From NCBI RefSeq assembly GCF_022180385.2, contig NZ_BQME02000001.1, positions 2,129,678 through 2,193,677 on the forward strand: a stretch of 64,000 nt of DNA, in the 5' to 3' direction. Position 1 is the first letter of the stretch, and each line of letters begins with the position of its first letter. Below are positions 35,614 through 45,900 of this stretch, one piece after another. This DNA is from Paenibacillus sp. L3-i20 (GTDB lineage: Bacteria > Bacillota > Bacilli > Paenibacillales > Paenibacillaceae). The notes beneath the pieces were generated by a model, which was given only the letters and a program-made list of their open reading frames with translations, searched no databases and was not told the DNA's origin. Both the position numbers and the translations under genes were made by a program.

Positions 35614-36753
35614 TAGTAGGAGGGACAGGATGTCTCCAATTCACATTGATATTGGTCGAATGCAGCAATTAAAAGTGAGCTTAGGTCAACATGTACAACG
35701 ATCATCGACACTAATAAGAGGTGTAGGCTTCATTCGTGTAGATTCCGCAATAACAGCCCGTCGTCAAATTGGCACTCGTCTGTATCGTACAAATAGCAGG
35801 CTACTGGAACTGGAGAGACGAATAAAAGCACTGCAAACCTTTACCAATCACGCCACCGAGCAGTATGATCTTACAGAGAAGGCAATTAATAGAGCAGTAC
35901 CTAATAGAACGATTCAAGCGGTTACAGTAAACCGCTATGGAGGACAGGGCAAGCAACCAACTAAATTAACTCCGGAACAGGCAGCAGCGCTCGCAATGCT
36001 GGGAAGAACCATGTTCGATATGATGAAAGGATGGGCGGATAGGCAAGCCAAGTGGAAGGAACAGCAAGCAAGCGCCCCGCCAGTCACTTATGTACAACCC
36101 AATGTTACTGTGAAGGAATATAAGTTTGATGATGATGAAAACGATTATGTTGTCTATACGTCGGATGGGAAGAAGACGGTCATTGGGTTCAAAAACTTAG
36201 AAGACTTGTTATATACATATAACGCGGGCAAAATGGTAGAGATGTGGCCTGCGGACGTATTTGAGCAAGTAAGAGGCGTAGACAAAGAAAAGATTGAGGA
36301 ATTTCTGAAGTATGCCATCTCGGAGGGTTATGATCCCGTTACATTCCAATATAAGGGCAAGGGGATTCAAACCGATTCTGGAGCGCAAAGCTATGTGGAA
36401 AAGCGTGGACACTATTATGAGGAAAACAAAGAGGGTCCAACATGGTTCCAAGATGGAGTTTCCTTTGGTTTGGATGTTATCCCGTTTGTCGGAAACTTCA
36501 AAGCGCTCTTGGAAGGTATTTCCGGTAAAAATGTGATTACGGGAGATGAATTATCTACCGGCGATAGATGGCTTGCGGCAGGAGGCGTCTTTATTCCATG
36601 GATCCGCAAAGCTGGAACGGTTGCGGATATCGTTAAACAAGGCGATAAAGTAGTTGATAATATTCCGCCAAGTGGACCTGGTAGAAACAAACCGATTGAT
36701 GAATTTGATGATACGGATATTTATGATGGTGCAAGAGATAGTAGGATTGATGG
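35614..36753 (+). repeat. Long direct repeat, copy 2 (effector 5' region)
   Basis: Second copy of 31199-32340, offset by about 4.4 kb. The repeat includes the ribosome site, shared module, linker and pre-toxin segment and stops just before the toxin tip. Confidence 0.9.
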
Positions 36754-37222
36754 TACGGGTAAAGGTAATCTTTTCGATAAAGATGGTAAGTATAACGGAG
36801 GAAGAAATCAAGAAGAGTTGGATGATTTAGCTCGAGATCCTGCAAGTGGTGGGAAAATAGAACCTAAAAATATAAGGGAAAGGGAAGTTGGATTAGCAGT
36901 AGAAGCAAGAGGTGACTTAGGAAAGCTAATACGTGATCCCCAAGCAGAAAAGGGAGCAGAGTTTATTGATACTACTTCTGGTTTAAAGTGGGACGTGAAA
37001 AGTTTTGAATCATATCCAAGTGGTGATAATGGAGTACCTATAACAAATCCCAAAAAGGGTGCTTTTACTATCCAACAAGGCATGAAAAAGCTACAAAAAG
37101 AATTTGATAATGGGAATAACGTTATTATTGACACGAGAAAAATGGAGCCTGTGCATCTTGATCAACTGAAGAAAGCGATTGATGAAGCAGGAGTAGCAGA
37201 TAAAATAATATGGTATCCTTAG
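35630..37222 (+). CDS. T7SS effector candidate 4 with nuclease-like tip
   Basis: 530 residues. Residues 1-375 are nearly identical to effector 3 (shared module, linker, pre-toxin). The tip is different: after RDPASGGKIEPKNIRE comes EVGLAVEARG near 419, GAEFID near 443 and WDVKSF near 453, and the protein ends in IIWYP. Glu, then Asp, then Asp-x-Lys fits a PD-(D/E)xK nuclease core, as in several polymorphic and contact-dependent toxins. The metal-dependent DNase or RNase role is inferred from these residues. A pentapeptide-repeat gene follows 10 bases later as likely immunity. Confidence 0.72.
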   Translation: MSPIHIDIGRMQQLKVSLGQHVQRSSTLIRGVGFIRVDSAITARRQIGTRLYRTNSRLLELERRIKALQTFTNHATEQYDLTEKAINRAVPNRTIQAVTVNRYGGQGKQPTKLTPEQAAALAMLGRTMFDMMKGWADRQAKWKEQQASAPPVTYVQPNVTVKEYKFDDDENDYVVYTSDGKKTVIGFKNLEDLLYTYNAGKMVEMWPADVFEQVRGVDKEKIEEFLKYAISEGYDPVTFQYKGKGIQTDSGAQSYVEKRGHYYEENKEGPTWFQDGVSFGLDVIPFVGNFKALLEGISGKNVITGDELSTGDRWLAAGGVFIPWIRKAGTVADIVKQGDKVVDNIPPSGPGRNKPIDEFDDTDIYDGARDSRIDGTGKGNLFDKDGKYNGGRNQEELDDLARDPASGGKIEPKNIREREVGLAVEARGDLGKLIRDPQAEKGAEFIDTTSGLKWDVKSFESYPSGDNGVPITNPKKGAFTIQQGMKKLQKEFDNGNNVIIDTRKMEPVHLDQLKKAIDEAGVADKIIWYP

Positions 37223-37232
37223 GAGTGACGAA

Positions 37233-37826
37233 ATGGAAGGAAATATTATTAGGAAGTTTGAACTACATAAAAAGTGGGTTGAGACAATAGGTAAAGAAGG
37301 TGAAATGTTAAGGCTAGATGAAGTGGATTTAAGAAGGTTTGATTTATCCGATAAATTGGTTGAACAAGCATATTTAATAGAATGCACTTTTGATGATCTT
37401 AATTTGGAGAATATCGATTTTCATACATCACTATTATGTTCATCAACTTTTAAAAATGCGTATTTAGATAAATGCGATTTTTATAAATCTGATCTTAGAT
37501 ATACAGATTTTTCTAATAGCGTCATTAAAAACTCTAGGTTTAGTAAAGGTGATTGTTGGGAAGCAATATTTAGAAATGCAAATTTAGTAGATTGTAATAT
37601 GATTAATGTACTTTTCTACTTAACTGATTTTAGTGATGCAAGACTAGAAAATGTAGATATAAGTGTAGCGACATTTGAAGAAACATTATTAAACGGAGTG
37701 ACATTAAAAAATATTAAAGGTATAGAAGAAGCTCATTTTAAAAGTATTAACATAGGTACATTAGAGGAACCTATTTTGTTGAAATCAGAAAAAGCAAAGG
37801 AATGGCTGTTAGAAAAATGTGAGTAA
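37233..37826 (+). CDS. Pentapeptide-repeat protein, probable immunity for effector 4
   Basis: 197 residues, AGGAGTGACG upstream. From about residue 35 to 170 the sequence shows five-residue periodicity with central Leu/Phe (LENIDFHTSLL, KSDLRYTDFSNS, LTDFSDARLENVDIS), typical of the right-handed quadrilateral helix. Pentapeptide-repeat proteins can mimic DNA, as gyrase-protecting Qnr/MfpA do, which would suit neutralising a nuclease tip. The gene is strikingly A+T rich. Immunity role comes from position. Confidence 0.7.
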   Translation: MEGNIIRKFELHKKWVETIGKEGEMLRLDEVDLRRFDLSDKLVEQAYLIECTFDDLNLENIDFHTSLLCSSTFKNAYLDKCDFYKSDLRYTDFSNSVIKNSRFSKGDCWEAIFRNANLVDCNMINVLFYLTDFSDARLENVDISVATFEETLLNGVTLKNIKGIEEAHFKSINIGTLEEPILLKSEKAKEWLLEKCE

Positions 37827-38127
37827 GTAAATAGCCGTTAGTTGTAACATAAGATTTTAGCAAATATGAATGTTTTGATAAGAATTTCAATATATAAAGA
37901 TTATAATAGATCATATTGGGGTTTCTTTTTATCCTCCGTTATATGCTAAACAATGCAAACAAGCGGCAGCTGTTCAATGTCCCTACCCATTGCTGAACGA
38001 AATCATGATATAATTAGTAAACACATTTATCTTATGTAATACTCATTTAAACATTCCATTATTTCGTTTGTTCGCACAATAATACTTGATAATTTTGTAA
38101 TCTAAATAACGATTAAGCGTTACATAA

Positions 38128-38172
38128 AACAGGTTGACTATGGTCAGATACTACCATAATTAACCTGTTTTT
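38128..38172 (+). terminator. Terminator hairpin, member 4 of the local family
   Basis: AAACAGGTTGACTATGGT pairs with ACCATAATTAACCTGTTT, followed by TTG. One of the best-paired members. Confidence 0.85.
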
Positions 38173-38264
38173 GTTATTTAGGTTTGTCTGAATAATTGAT
38201 AGGAGAATGACCTCGTTTGCCCAATCCTATTAAGGAATTATCAACCTTAAAACTATGTTAGATG

Positions 38265-38333
38265 TAAAATCCAATCGAATATCCTTGATTTTTGTCATTT
38301 GAGTATTCATAAATTAGGTAAATTGTGCTAAAG
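38265..38333 (+). promoter_or_regulatory. Conserved surface-gene upstream element, copy B
   Basis: Carries AATCCAATCGAATATCC, TGATTTTTGTCA, GTATTCA, TAGGTAAATT and TGCTAAAGTA. It is nearly identical to copy A, and similarity continues into ATTATCTGGAATATT. Here it is about 160 bases before the start codon, so the transcript would have a long leader. Confidence 0.55.
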
Positions 38334-38492
38334 TAAACGAAGGTATTATCTGGAATATTATAGGTATGTAAGCGATTTCTCAATTCTAGTAGCGAAGACC
38401 TAAAGCAGGAAGGCGGAACGAATGCCAAACCTTTTCTATCTTGTATTATGAAAGAAAAAACCATAGAGAAACATAAAAGGAGATATAAAATC

Positions 38493-39569
38493 ATGATCAA
38501 AAAATGTATTGCGACTATTGTAGCATTGTCATTTCTTTTCACGTTGCAGCCTGCGTTTGCAGCAACGAAAGATCAGCCCTCTAGTTGGGCGAAAGCAGAT
38601 GTAGCTGCTGCAATTAAAGCGGGAATAGTTCCAAGCAATCTACAATCCAGCTACCAGAAACCAATAACACGAGGAGAGTTTGCCCAACTACTTGTACAAA
38701 CGATGTTTGCAAATTACGAGCATGCTAGCTATGGTTCTGAACATTGGAAGCTAGAAGATTTCCTTAAGAAAGTAGAAATACGTACTGGATTTACAGATAC
38801 AGATAAAGACTACATTAAAGTAGCTTTTGCTCTTGGCAGTGTGAATGGTGTAACCGATACGAAGTTTAGTCCAAACGCGACAATCACTCGTCAAGAAGCT
38901 GCTACAATGATGGCGAATACGATACATACTCAAGTAGGGTTTGCATACAAAGAAGACACTACGGGATATGGTTATTCAGATTTCGCCAAAATTGCGACTT
39001 GGGCTAAGCCTGCTGTTATGCTAATGCACGCTACGGATATAATGGAAGGTACTGGAGGTAAGTTTGATTATAATGGTAAGTATACAAGAGAGCAGTCAAT
39101 ACTAGCTATGAAACGAATCTACGACAGTCAATATATAAACGAAGTGGCTCTAAGAGGGAATATCGTAACAAGAACAGATACTGATGAAATCTCTTATATC
39201 GTGACAAAGAACTCGGTAAAAGTAAAATTTGACGAAACGGCTTCTGCAAATAACAGTGCAATAGAATCCTATGCGGACCAGTGGAGAACGTATGAAGAAA
39301 CGAAAGCTCAACCATTTGATGCAGCAAAAGGGGCAATCCTTTATGAATTCCAACAAGTGACAAAGAGTCGTGATGTTCCAGCTTTATTAACGAATACATT
39401 CAAAAATAAATCAGTAAAAATTGATTACGGATATATGACGCTTACAACATTCAACAAAGATAGTATTATGGAATTTAAATTCAAGAACGTACCAGGCTAT
39501 TCTTCATTAATAGCTGGCTATACGTATGGGTACCCGCAAGTAGCAGTGACCCCAAAAGAAGTTAAGTAA
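38493..39569 (+). CDS. SLH-domain surface protein, copy 2
   Basis: 358 residues from the ATG at 38493 (AAAAGGAGATATAAAATC upstream); an in-frame ATG at 38448 is before that site. Same layout as the 34030 product: signal peptide ending AFA, three SLH motifs and the same C-terminal domain. Differences are scattered substitutions (for example Asn to Ser in KFSPNATITRQ, YKKDTT to YKEDTT), with no length change. Copy duplicated with the effector region and then diverged little, so its function is probably kept. Confidence 0.85.
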   Translation: MIKKCIATIVALSFLFTLQPAFAATKDQPSSWAKADVAAAIKAGIVPSNLQSSYQKPITRGEFAQLLVQTMFANYEHASYGSEHWKLEDFLKKVEIRTGFTDTDKDYIKVAFALGSVNGVTDTKFSPNATITRQEAATMMANTIHTQVGFAYKEDTTGYGYSDFAKIATWAKPAVMLMHATDIMEGTGGKFDYNGKYTREQSILAMKRIYDSQYINEVALRGNIVTRTDTDEISYIVTKNSVKVKFDETASANNSAIESYADQWRTYEETKAQPFDAAKGAILYEFQQVTKSRDVPALLTNTFKNKSVKIDYGYMTLTTFNKDSIMEFKFKNVPGYSSLIAGYTYGYPQVAVTPKEVK

Positions 39570-39668
39570 TGGTTAATAACTATCGATTGTATAAATTTTA
39601 AATAATTGAAAGTTATATTGAACCATTAGCAGCATGTAGTATAAATAATAGCCTAAATGAAACATAAG

Positions 39669-39709
39669 ACAGGTTAATTGTGGATGATGTAACCACGATT
39701 AACCTTTTT
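39669..39709 (+). terminator. Terminator hairpin, member 5 of the local family
   Basis: AGGTTAATTGTGG pairs with CCACGATTAACCT (one mismatch) around a 9-base loop, followed by TTTTTG. Confidence 0.85.
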
Positions 39710-39762
39710 GTTATTTTCATATTTACAGTGATAAGGGAAGACGTTGGTCTCAATTTTAATAT

Positions 39763-39823
39763 AATCCAATAGTCCTGATTTTTGTCATAAAAACATTCAA
39801 TAAGTAGGTAAAATATGCTAGAG
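39763..39823 (+). promoter_or_regulatory. Conserved surface-gene upstream element, copy C
   Basis: ATCCAATAGTCCTGATTTTT, GTCATAAAAACATTCA, TAGGTAAAAT and TGCTAGAGTATA appear in the same order as in copies A and B. It lies about 175 bases before the 39996 start. Confidence 0.5.
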
Positions 39824-39995
39824 TATATACAGGAATGATTTAGGGTTTTCGAGATAAATAGGAAGTATTGGAAGGTCTAATATTTTATTATAGGAAAAAG
39901 TTGCGATTAGTAAGTTTTTCGGACTGGTGAGTACTGAATGAAGATATTCCAAAGGAAATGAAATATAGCCTGAATGAAAGAGAGGGTGCAAAGAA

Positions 39996-42900
39996 ATGAA
40001 GAAATATGTAGCTATATTTTTAATATTTGTTATTCTGCTTTCGATTTTCTCTCAAGGCCCTACAAATACTGTTCAAGCTGTTGTATTAGGTGGGTCGGGA
40101 TCTATACCTAGCGGAGGTACCCCAGGACCAAACGGTGGTGTGAATCTAAATGCAGTATATAGAGTAGGAATTGCGAAAGAAACGTTAAGCACTGAAAACA
40201 AGCTAGGGATTAATATGTCTAGGGAAAAGATAGAAGGGAAATTACAAAATCACTTTGGAAATCATTTTCCTAAAATGGATAGTTCCATATTATTTGCTCC
40301 GAAGGCTAACTACACGCAGAATGCAGTCATTGGATGGTATTCTTCGAGTGCTGGAGAAATGAACTTTGGAGAAAAGCCTCCTGCTTATATGGCAGCAAAA
40401 TTAAGAGAGATTGGGAGTCCAGAAAGAAATGATTCTAATTTCTTTTCGAAGCTAAAAAAATATGCACCTTATAGTAAAGATGGAGAGAACATAAAAAAGT
40501 TAGCGAACGGAAAGTGGAAAAATGTAATTGATTGGAGCGGGGGGTGCGCTGATGGCTGTGCCAAGTATGCATCTCATATTTGGAATTGGATTTTAAGTGA
40601 TCACAAACTTATTGAACAGAGAATTAAACAGTTTACATTCGACAAATATGCTGATGGGGATGGAATAGATGGCTATGAAGCTCGTTTGCATTATCTAGAC
40701 CTCCTTATGACCCTTTATGTACTAGTGCCTAAAGAGGATGAAGCATTTTATGAATCTGAAATTAATAGATTTATAAGCAAGACCAAAATAGATACTAATC
40801 CTGTCCTTATAGCTATTGATACAGTATCCCGATATTCGGTTCCTAAGTATAGTTCAAAATATTTATTCATGCCTAGTATAGATTTTGTGTTATGGGCTCA
40901 TGGTGCAACTCCGAAAGGCGACATTAGAGAATCTAGTTTCGATGCAACTGGCGTAAGCAGTAATACTAAAGATTTAATAAAGAAATCTGCAGATTTGTCG
41001 AAAAAAGAAATGCCTAGCAGGGACAGAATAACAGATAAGTCTGCCAAAGGTAACGGATTTGCTTATGGATATAACGGAGTAACCGGATATATGTTCAAAA
41101 CCTCTTCTGGTCAAGGCGTTTGGAGCGGTAGAGGATCTGTGGACTTCGGAATTATGGAAGCGTTAAAGTTTAATAGCAGTGGATCTTATTATGGATTCAT
41201 GATTGCTGGAGGACACCATAACCGATTAGATCCGGAAGAGGTTGATTGTAAATGTAGTCAAAAAGTATCTCTCAAGATGGATGAAAAGGCTGCTCCTTCA
41301 TCTGACGAAGTCAAGACAGATAAAATTGGCAAGAAAATTAATATGCCTATTGATATAAAACAAACTGATGAGGTCATAAAACTGTGGGAACAATTTATAG
41401 CAGCTGAATCAGGTAGGACTGCTTTTAAGATGAAAGTAACTCTTCATAGAAACTATAGAGAAGGAGGCGATGGTACTCCTGCTAAATGGTCTAAGGAAGG
41501 GAAAATTCCTGATCCAGCGAAAGAGGTATCTGTAACTCCTGTACAACTATTAAAATACGTGAAAGGTCAGTCCCAACTCATGTATACGGATGATCTGATG
41601 AATTATGATATGCCTGAAGGGAGCAAAGTGACATTTGCTTATAATGCTTCGATAACAGTTAGTTGGACTGAGGATGGAAAACTTGAAACACTGACTTGTG
41701 AGAGTTTACTGAAAGAATCTCCTGAAATAACATTCTGGAGAGCTGAACCACCTCCACCAATAAAAGAGACAGGTAGTTATACGTCTGTCCCTGAATTTTG
41801 GTCGGAGATAAAAGAAGGTTCACCTTCAACTACTGGAACGGGCTCCAATGAAACATTTGAAGCTATGGCTGGAACTCCAACAACGCGAAGCCTATATTTC
41901 GCATCTGGTGGTTCTGAGTTTATAGTGGATGTTGAAGTAGAATACGTTCCTGAGGCTGAGTCAACTAGAACCTATAGAGCGTTCTATTCTGGCGGAGTGC
42001 CTAGTGAATTCAAAATAGGAGATCAAGCGAAAAATTACACAGTACCATCTCCAAGCGGCGCTTCCTCAGAAAGCTTAACAGTTAATGGTCATCAGGGTGG
42101 AACGGTTACTGCTACTTGGACTGGAACATTGCCCTACACAGGCTCTGTAACTTGGGGAGATCACTGGACAAATGTAAATAACAAATGGGATTATGGTGAT
42201 TATAATACGGCTAAATCGCAAGCTTCTGCTTGGGCTGGCGCTGTAAATTCTTTTAAAATAACCCATACAGCAGCTAGTGATAGTAAGGAAAGAAGCTTCA
42301 TCAATTGGGGAGCATCAATAACTAATGATCGCAAAGTAGAGCCTGCTGGTTGGGCTAATGCAGGAAGTGCTGCTGTTCCATGTTCTGGAACACCTTGTGT
42401 TGGCGGCAGACCTAAAGTACCGTCTAGCGGGCAAAACGGAAGCCCGGGTACGTATACGATAACTGTTGAGGGCAAACTTCCTGCAAAAATTATAGATGGT
42501 CCATCCTCTACCTATGATTTACCAATGGTAGAGGATAAGTGGAAACAAAAAATCACTTATGATTACACTAAAATTACGAAAGCAAACGTTTGGAAATTGG
42601 ACAAATCAAAAGTAAATGGAATGACCATGTTAACAGGTACAGAGGATTTGACCGCTTCTATTGTACAAGGAGATCCTACTGTTTTCTTTAACATTGCTGA
42701 AGAGGGGAAATTACCTACTAAGGCTAGTGAAGAGGGCAGGCTTCGGTATTCTATAGAACCAAATCAACATGATGAGGTCGTTTGGAATTTAGGTCGTAGA
42801 ACAAATAAAGATGACGGTAATGGTGATAATGGATTAATTTCTGGACCTGGACAGACAGCTGATTGGGCCAAAGGTATTATCTATAATAACTATAAGGAAT

Positions 42901-45900
42901 ACAGTGAAATTCCTGATTATCATATTCTAAATTCTACAGAAGATGATAAAAAAACGGTGGAATTTAACAAATTCAAAGAGCTTAGAACAGAACCGGTAGA
43001 GGTAACAGCAATATCTGATTTCTTAGTCTTGCAAACATCCTCTGGTGATCAGTCTGTCATGTATTTTGAAAAGACATCGAGTCCTGTGGAGCCGCAAAGG
43101 CAAGTAGATATACCCAAAACATCTTTTAATGTCCAGTGGACTAGCAACAAAAATTCAGCGGCAGATTGGTTGCCAGATAAAATAAATATAGGATCGTATA
43201 ACGGCAACTATCAAAATCCGAACACCAAATATTCAGGATATGATAACAGCAAATTAGAAACGATATTTGATAAATACCCTGCCGGTATAAATAAACCAGC
43301 AAGGCCTAGCTCCTCTTTAAGATTAATGGAGACGAATGTGAATCCTATTGTTACAAATCCTAATGGTTTGTATGTAACAGGAACGTCTTCTGTTTTCTAC
43401 AAGTTGTTGATAAAAGAAGGAAAAGGACTGACACCTTATTCGACAGCGGTTGATGGGGATTATGGAGAAGCGGGCGTTTCTTTCATGAGTAATTATTCTG
43501 ATTCTCATAGTAAGGTCAATGATATTGTCCTTCATAATCCAGTATCAGTAGAGAAATCTATTGTTAAAGCACTATCTGCTGAAAGAGATCAAAGAACAAC
43601 TGAATCGAAAGCTATAGGTGGAAATCTACAACCACCAACCATTGAATATGAAAAGATTCTTAAACCCGACTACAGACAAAATATATTGTCTAATGGTGAC
43701 GCGGAGTTTCTTAATACCAAAGGGTCAGTAGCTGGATGGCAAACATGGACTGCTGCTCCTCCCTCAGATGTAACGTTTACGAGTAGTAGAATAGGTGACG
43801 ATGACGAGTGGGTTATGAATGGGAAAAGCTCATTTGAAATATATACTACTCCGAATAAAAATATTGATGCAGTATATTACAAAGATGTGACAGTCAAGCC
43901 GAATACGAATTACAAATTTACAGGAGATATTAGCTGTCACAGATGTGAAGGATACTTCTACATAGATATATATGGGGCAGATACTAACAAAGCTGCATCT
44001 ACTGTAAGAAGTACAACTGCTGTTAATACCGGTGCTAAGCATAATAAAGAATTAACCTTTACTACCCCTGCCGATGTGTCAAAAGTTAGAGTGCATATCG
44101 TAAAAGGCAAAAGTAGTGGCGGGCAGAATGTAACAGAACATGTTTTTGCTGACAATTTATCTTTGCAAAACATGTCCTTGCAGGAGTTTATACCGGTCGA
44201 TCCTATATATGGTTACGAACTAGTTAAGAATCCAGACTATAGTACTGCTCCAGAGGTGTTAGACTTTAAATTTACTGGAAGTGCAGAAGAATTTGTAGCT
44301 CCTAGATCAGGTAGTTACAAGTTTGAAGTATGGGGAGCAGAAGGAGGTACTTCAGGGTTTGGTGGTAAGGGTGGTTACTCTGTAGGTTCAATGAATCTAA
44401 ATAAGGGTGATAAGTTATCTCTCCATGTCGGAGGTCAGACTGGATGGAACGGTGGCGGATCAGGGCATGGTAGAATTACTGACTCTGGTGGTGGTGCTAC
44501 TGATATAAGAAAGGGTGGTACAGGTTTAAATAACCGAATAATCGTCGCCGGTGGTGGCGGAGGTTGGGGAAGTAGAAGTGGTATTAATGGAGGAGTTGGT
44601 GGAGGTTCTTCCGGAGGCAGAGGTAAAGACGGAGCAGATAACCGTAAAGGTGCAGAAGGTGGTACACAAACTTCAGGAGGTTCAGGAGGTTACGGTTTAA
44701 CAACTGGTGGTGCAGGAGTACTAGGAGTCGGAGGAAGTAATAATGCGGGTTCTGGCTCAGGAGCAGGTGGTGGTGGTGGAGGTTACTACGGAGGCGGTGC
44801 CGGAGGTAGTGATTACTCAAGCTATGACGACTTAGATGATGGAGGCGGTGGTGGTGGTTCCGGTTATGTAGAAGGTCTAACTGGAGGATCTACAATTGCT
44901 GGAGATCAATCGATACCTAATCCGTCTGGTGGGAATCAGACCGGACATTCGGGAAATGGATTTATAAGGATTCATTCACCAATAGGTGCGAATGTCCCAG
45001 AATACATTGAAGTGGAAACGATGCTGGATTCTGGATCATCCGTTCCTCCGGAGGATGCCTATATAACAAAAAAAATTGAAACTTCTCCAACCGCTCCAGT
45101 TAACGTACCTGGTTTAGGGAAATTCGAACCAGGGAACTTTATTAACTTGGATTACGGATTCCAGATATTCTTCCCGAATAATGGGAATTTTTTCGGGGAT
45201 GGTGCATGGGGTATTCCAAATGTGACTGCTAATCGCGGTAAAGGGTTTGTAGATAATATGGATACTACAGAATGGACACAGTCTAAAGCTGTAAAGTTCG
45301 ATTTTAATGTTATCTATGATGGTCAAACACATGCCGCAGGGGAATGGATAGATCTACCTGTCATCTGTAATGATTTTAGTTGTATGTATGATTTTTATCT
45401 TCCATTAGGTAATAGGGAAGCGATAAGTGCTTTAGTTGAATTTCAAGCTATAGCGATAAATGGGGACACTCTTGAACCTGGAGCAAAGCCTACCAATAAG
45501 GTCAGAGATGAAGCGCTACAGGCTCTTCATAGTGCCTTAAAGAGCTTTAACATTGATATAGTAGGTAGAATAGGAAATCTAGTCATAGAGGATACTGGAG
45601 ATTTCAGGTTCTCTAACCTGTTCAAGCAACCGATGTACCCAACAAAGTGGCTTGTGCAAAATCTTGTTAAGAAAGTTGATCCTAACAAGCAAAACGCAAT
45701 AGTTGGGGATATTGTGGACATTAGAGGCGAAAAGATTCAAGATGTAAGGAATTATTTAAACACTTATGGATTATTAACGCATTTGAATCGAGAACCAATA
45801 CCTTTACCTCTATCTCCTGAGAAGAACAATATAGCTGCCCTGCGTAAGCAACCTATGCGTTTAGGTTATAAAGTTTTTTCTGATGTTCAGACAATAGGCA

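Larger units (their letters stand above)
35107..35629. other. 523-base intergenic region between duplicated units
   Basis: Holds a terminator hairpin (35206-35247), a 35-codon minus-strand reading frame (35304-35411) and otherwise AT-rich sequence with no gene I can support, up to the repeat that starts at 35614. Confidence 0.6.
37827..38492. other. 666-base intergenic region before SLH gene 2
   Basis: Contains a terminator (38128-38172), the conserved element copy B (38265-38333) and, near 38400-38480, a segment resembling 46683-46765 (GCGGAACGAA, then TATGAAAGA and TAGAGAAACATAAAAGGA). The first 300 bases are AT-rich with no gene I can support. Confidence 0.6.
39570..39995. other. 426-base intergenic region before the giant surface gene
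   Basis: Holds a terminator (39669-39709) and conserved element copy C (39763-39823). The first 60 bases resemble the sequence after SLH gene 1, so the duplication reaches past the stop codon. No gene recognised. Confidence 0.6.

Noticed and set aside
17108..37222. Labelling the four effectors as LXG proteins
   Set aside because: Their N-terminal module of about 95 residues with the RRxIxxR motif is shorter than the LXG domain of about 200 residues and lacks the Leu-x-Gly pattern at the start.
38334..38492. Riboswitch in the long leaders of SLH gene 2 and the giant gene (cyclic-di-GMP type considered)
   Set aside because: The conserved GEMM-type core (GGCAAA ... GACGCAAAGCC) is not present, and I could not form a convincing aptamer fold by eye.
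33600..39600. Insertion sequence as cause of the duplicated unit
   Set aside because: No transposase reading frame or terminal inverted repeats found at the edges; unequal recombination explains the duplication equally well.
44584..44820. Minus-strand frame rich in Leu and His inside the giant gene
   Set aside because: Antisense of glycine codons in the glycine-rich domain produces such sequence; no start signals.
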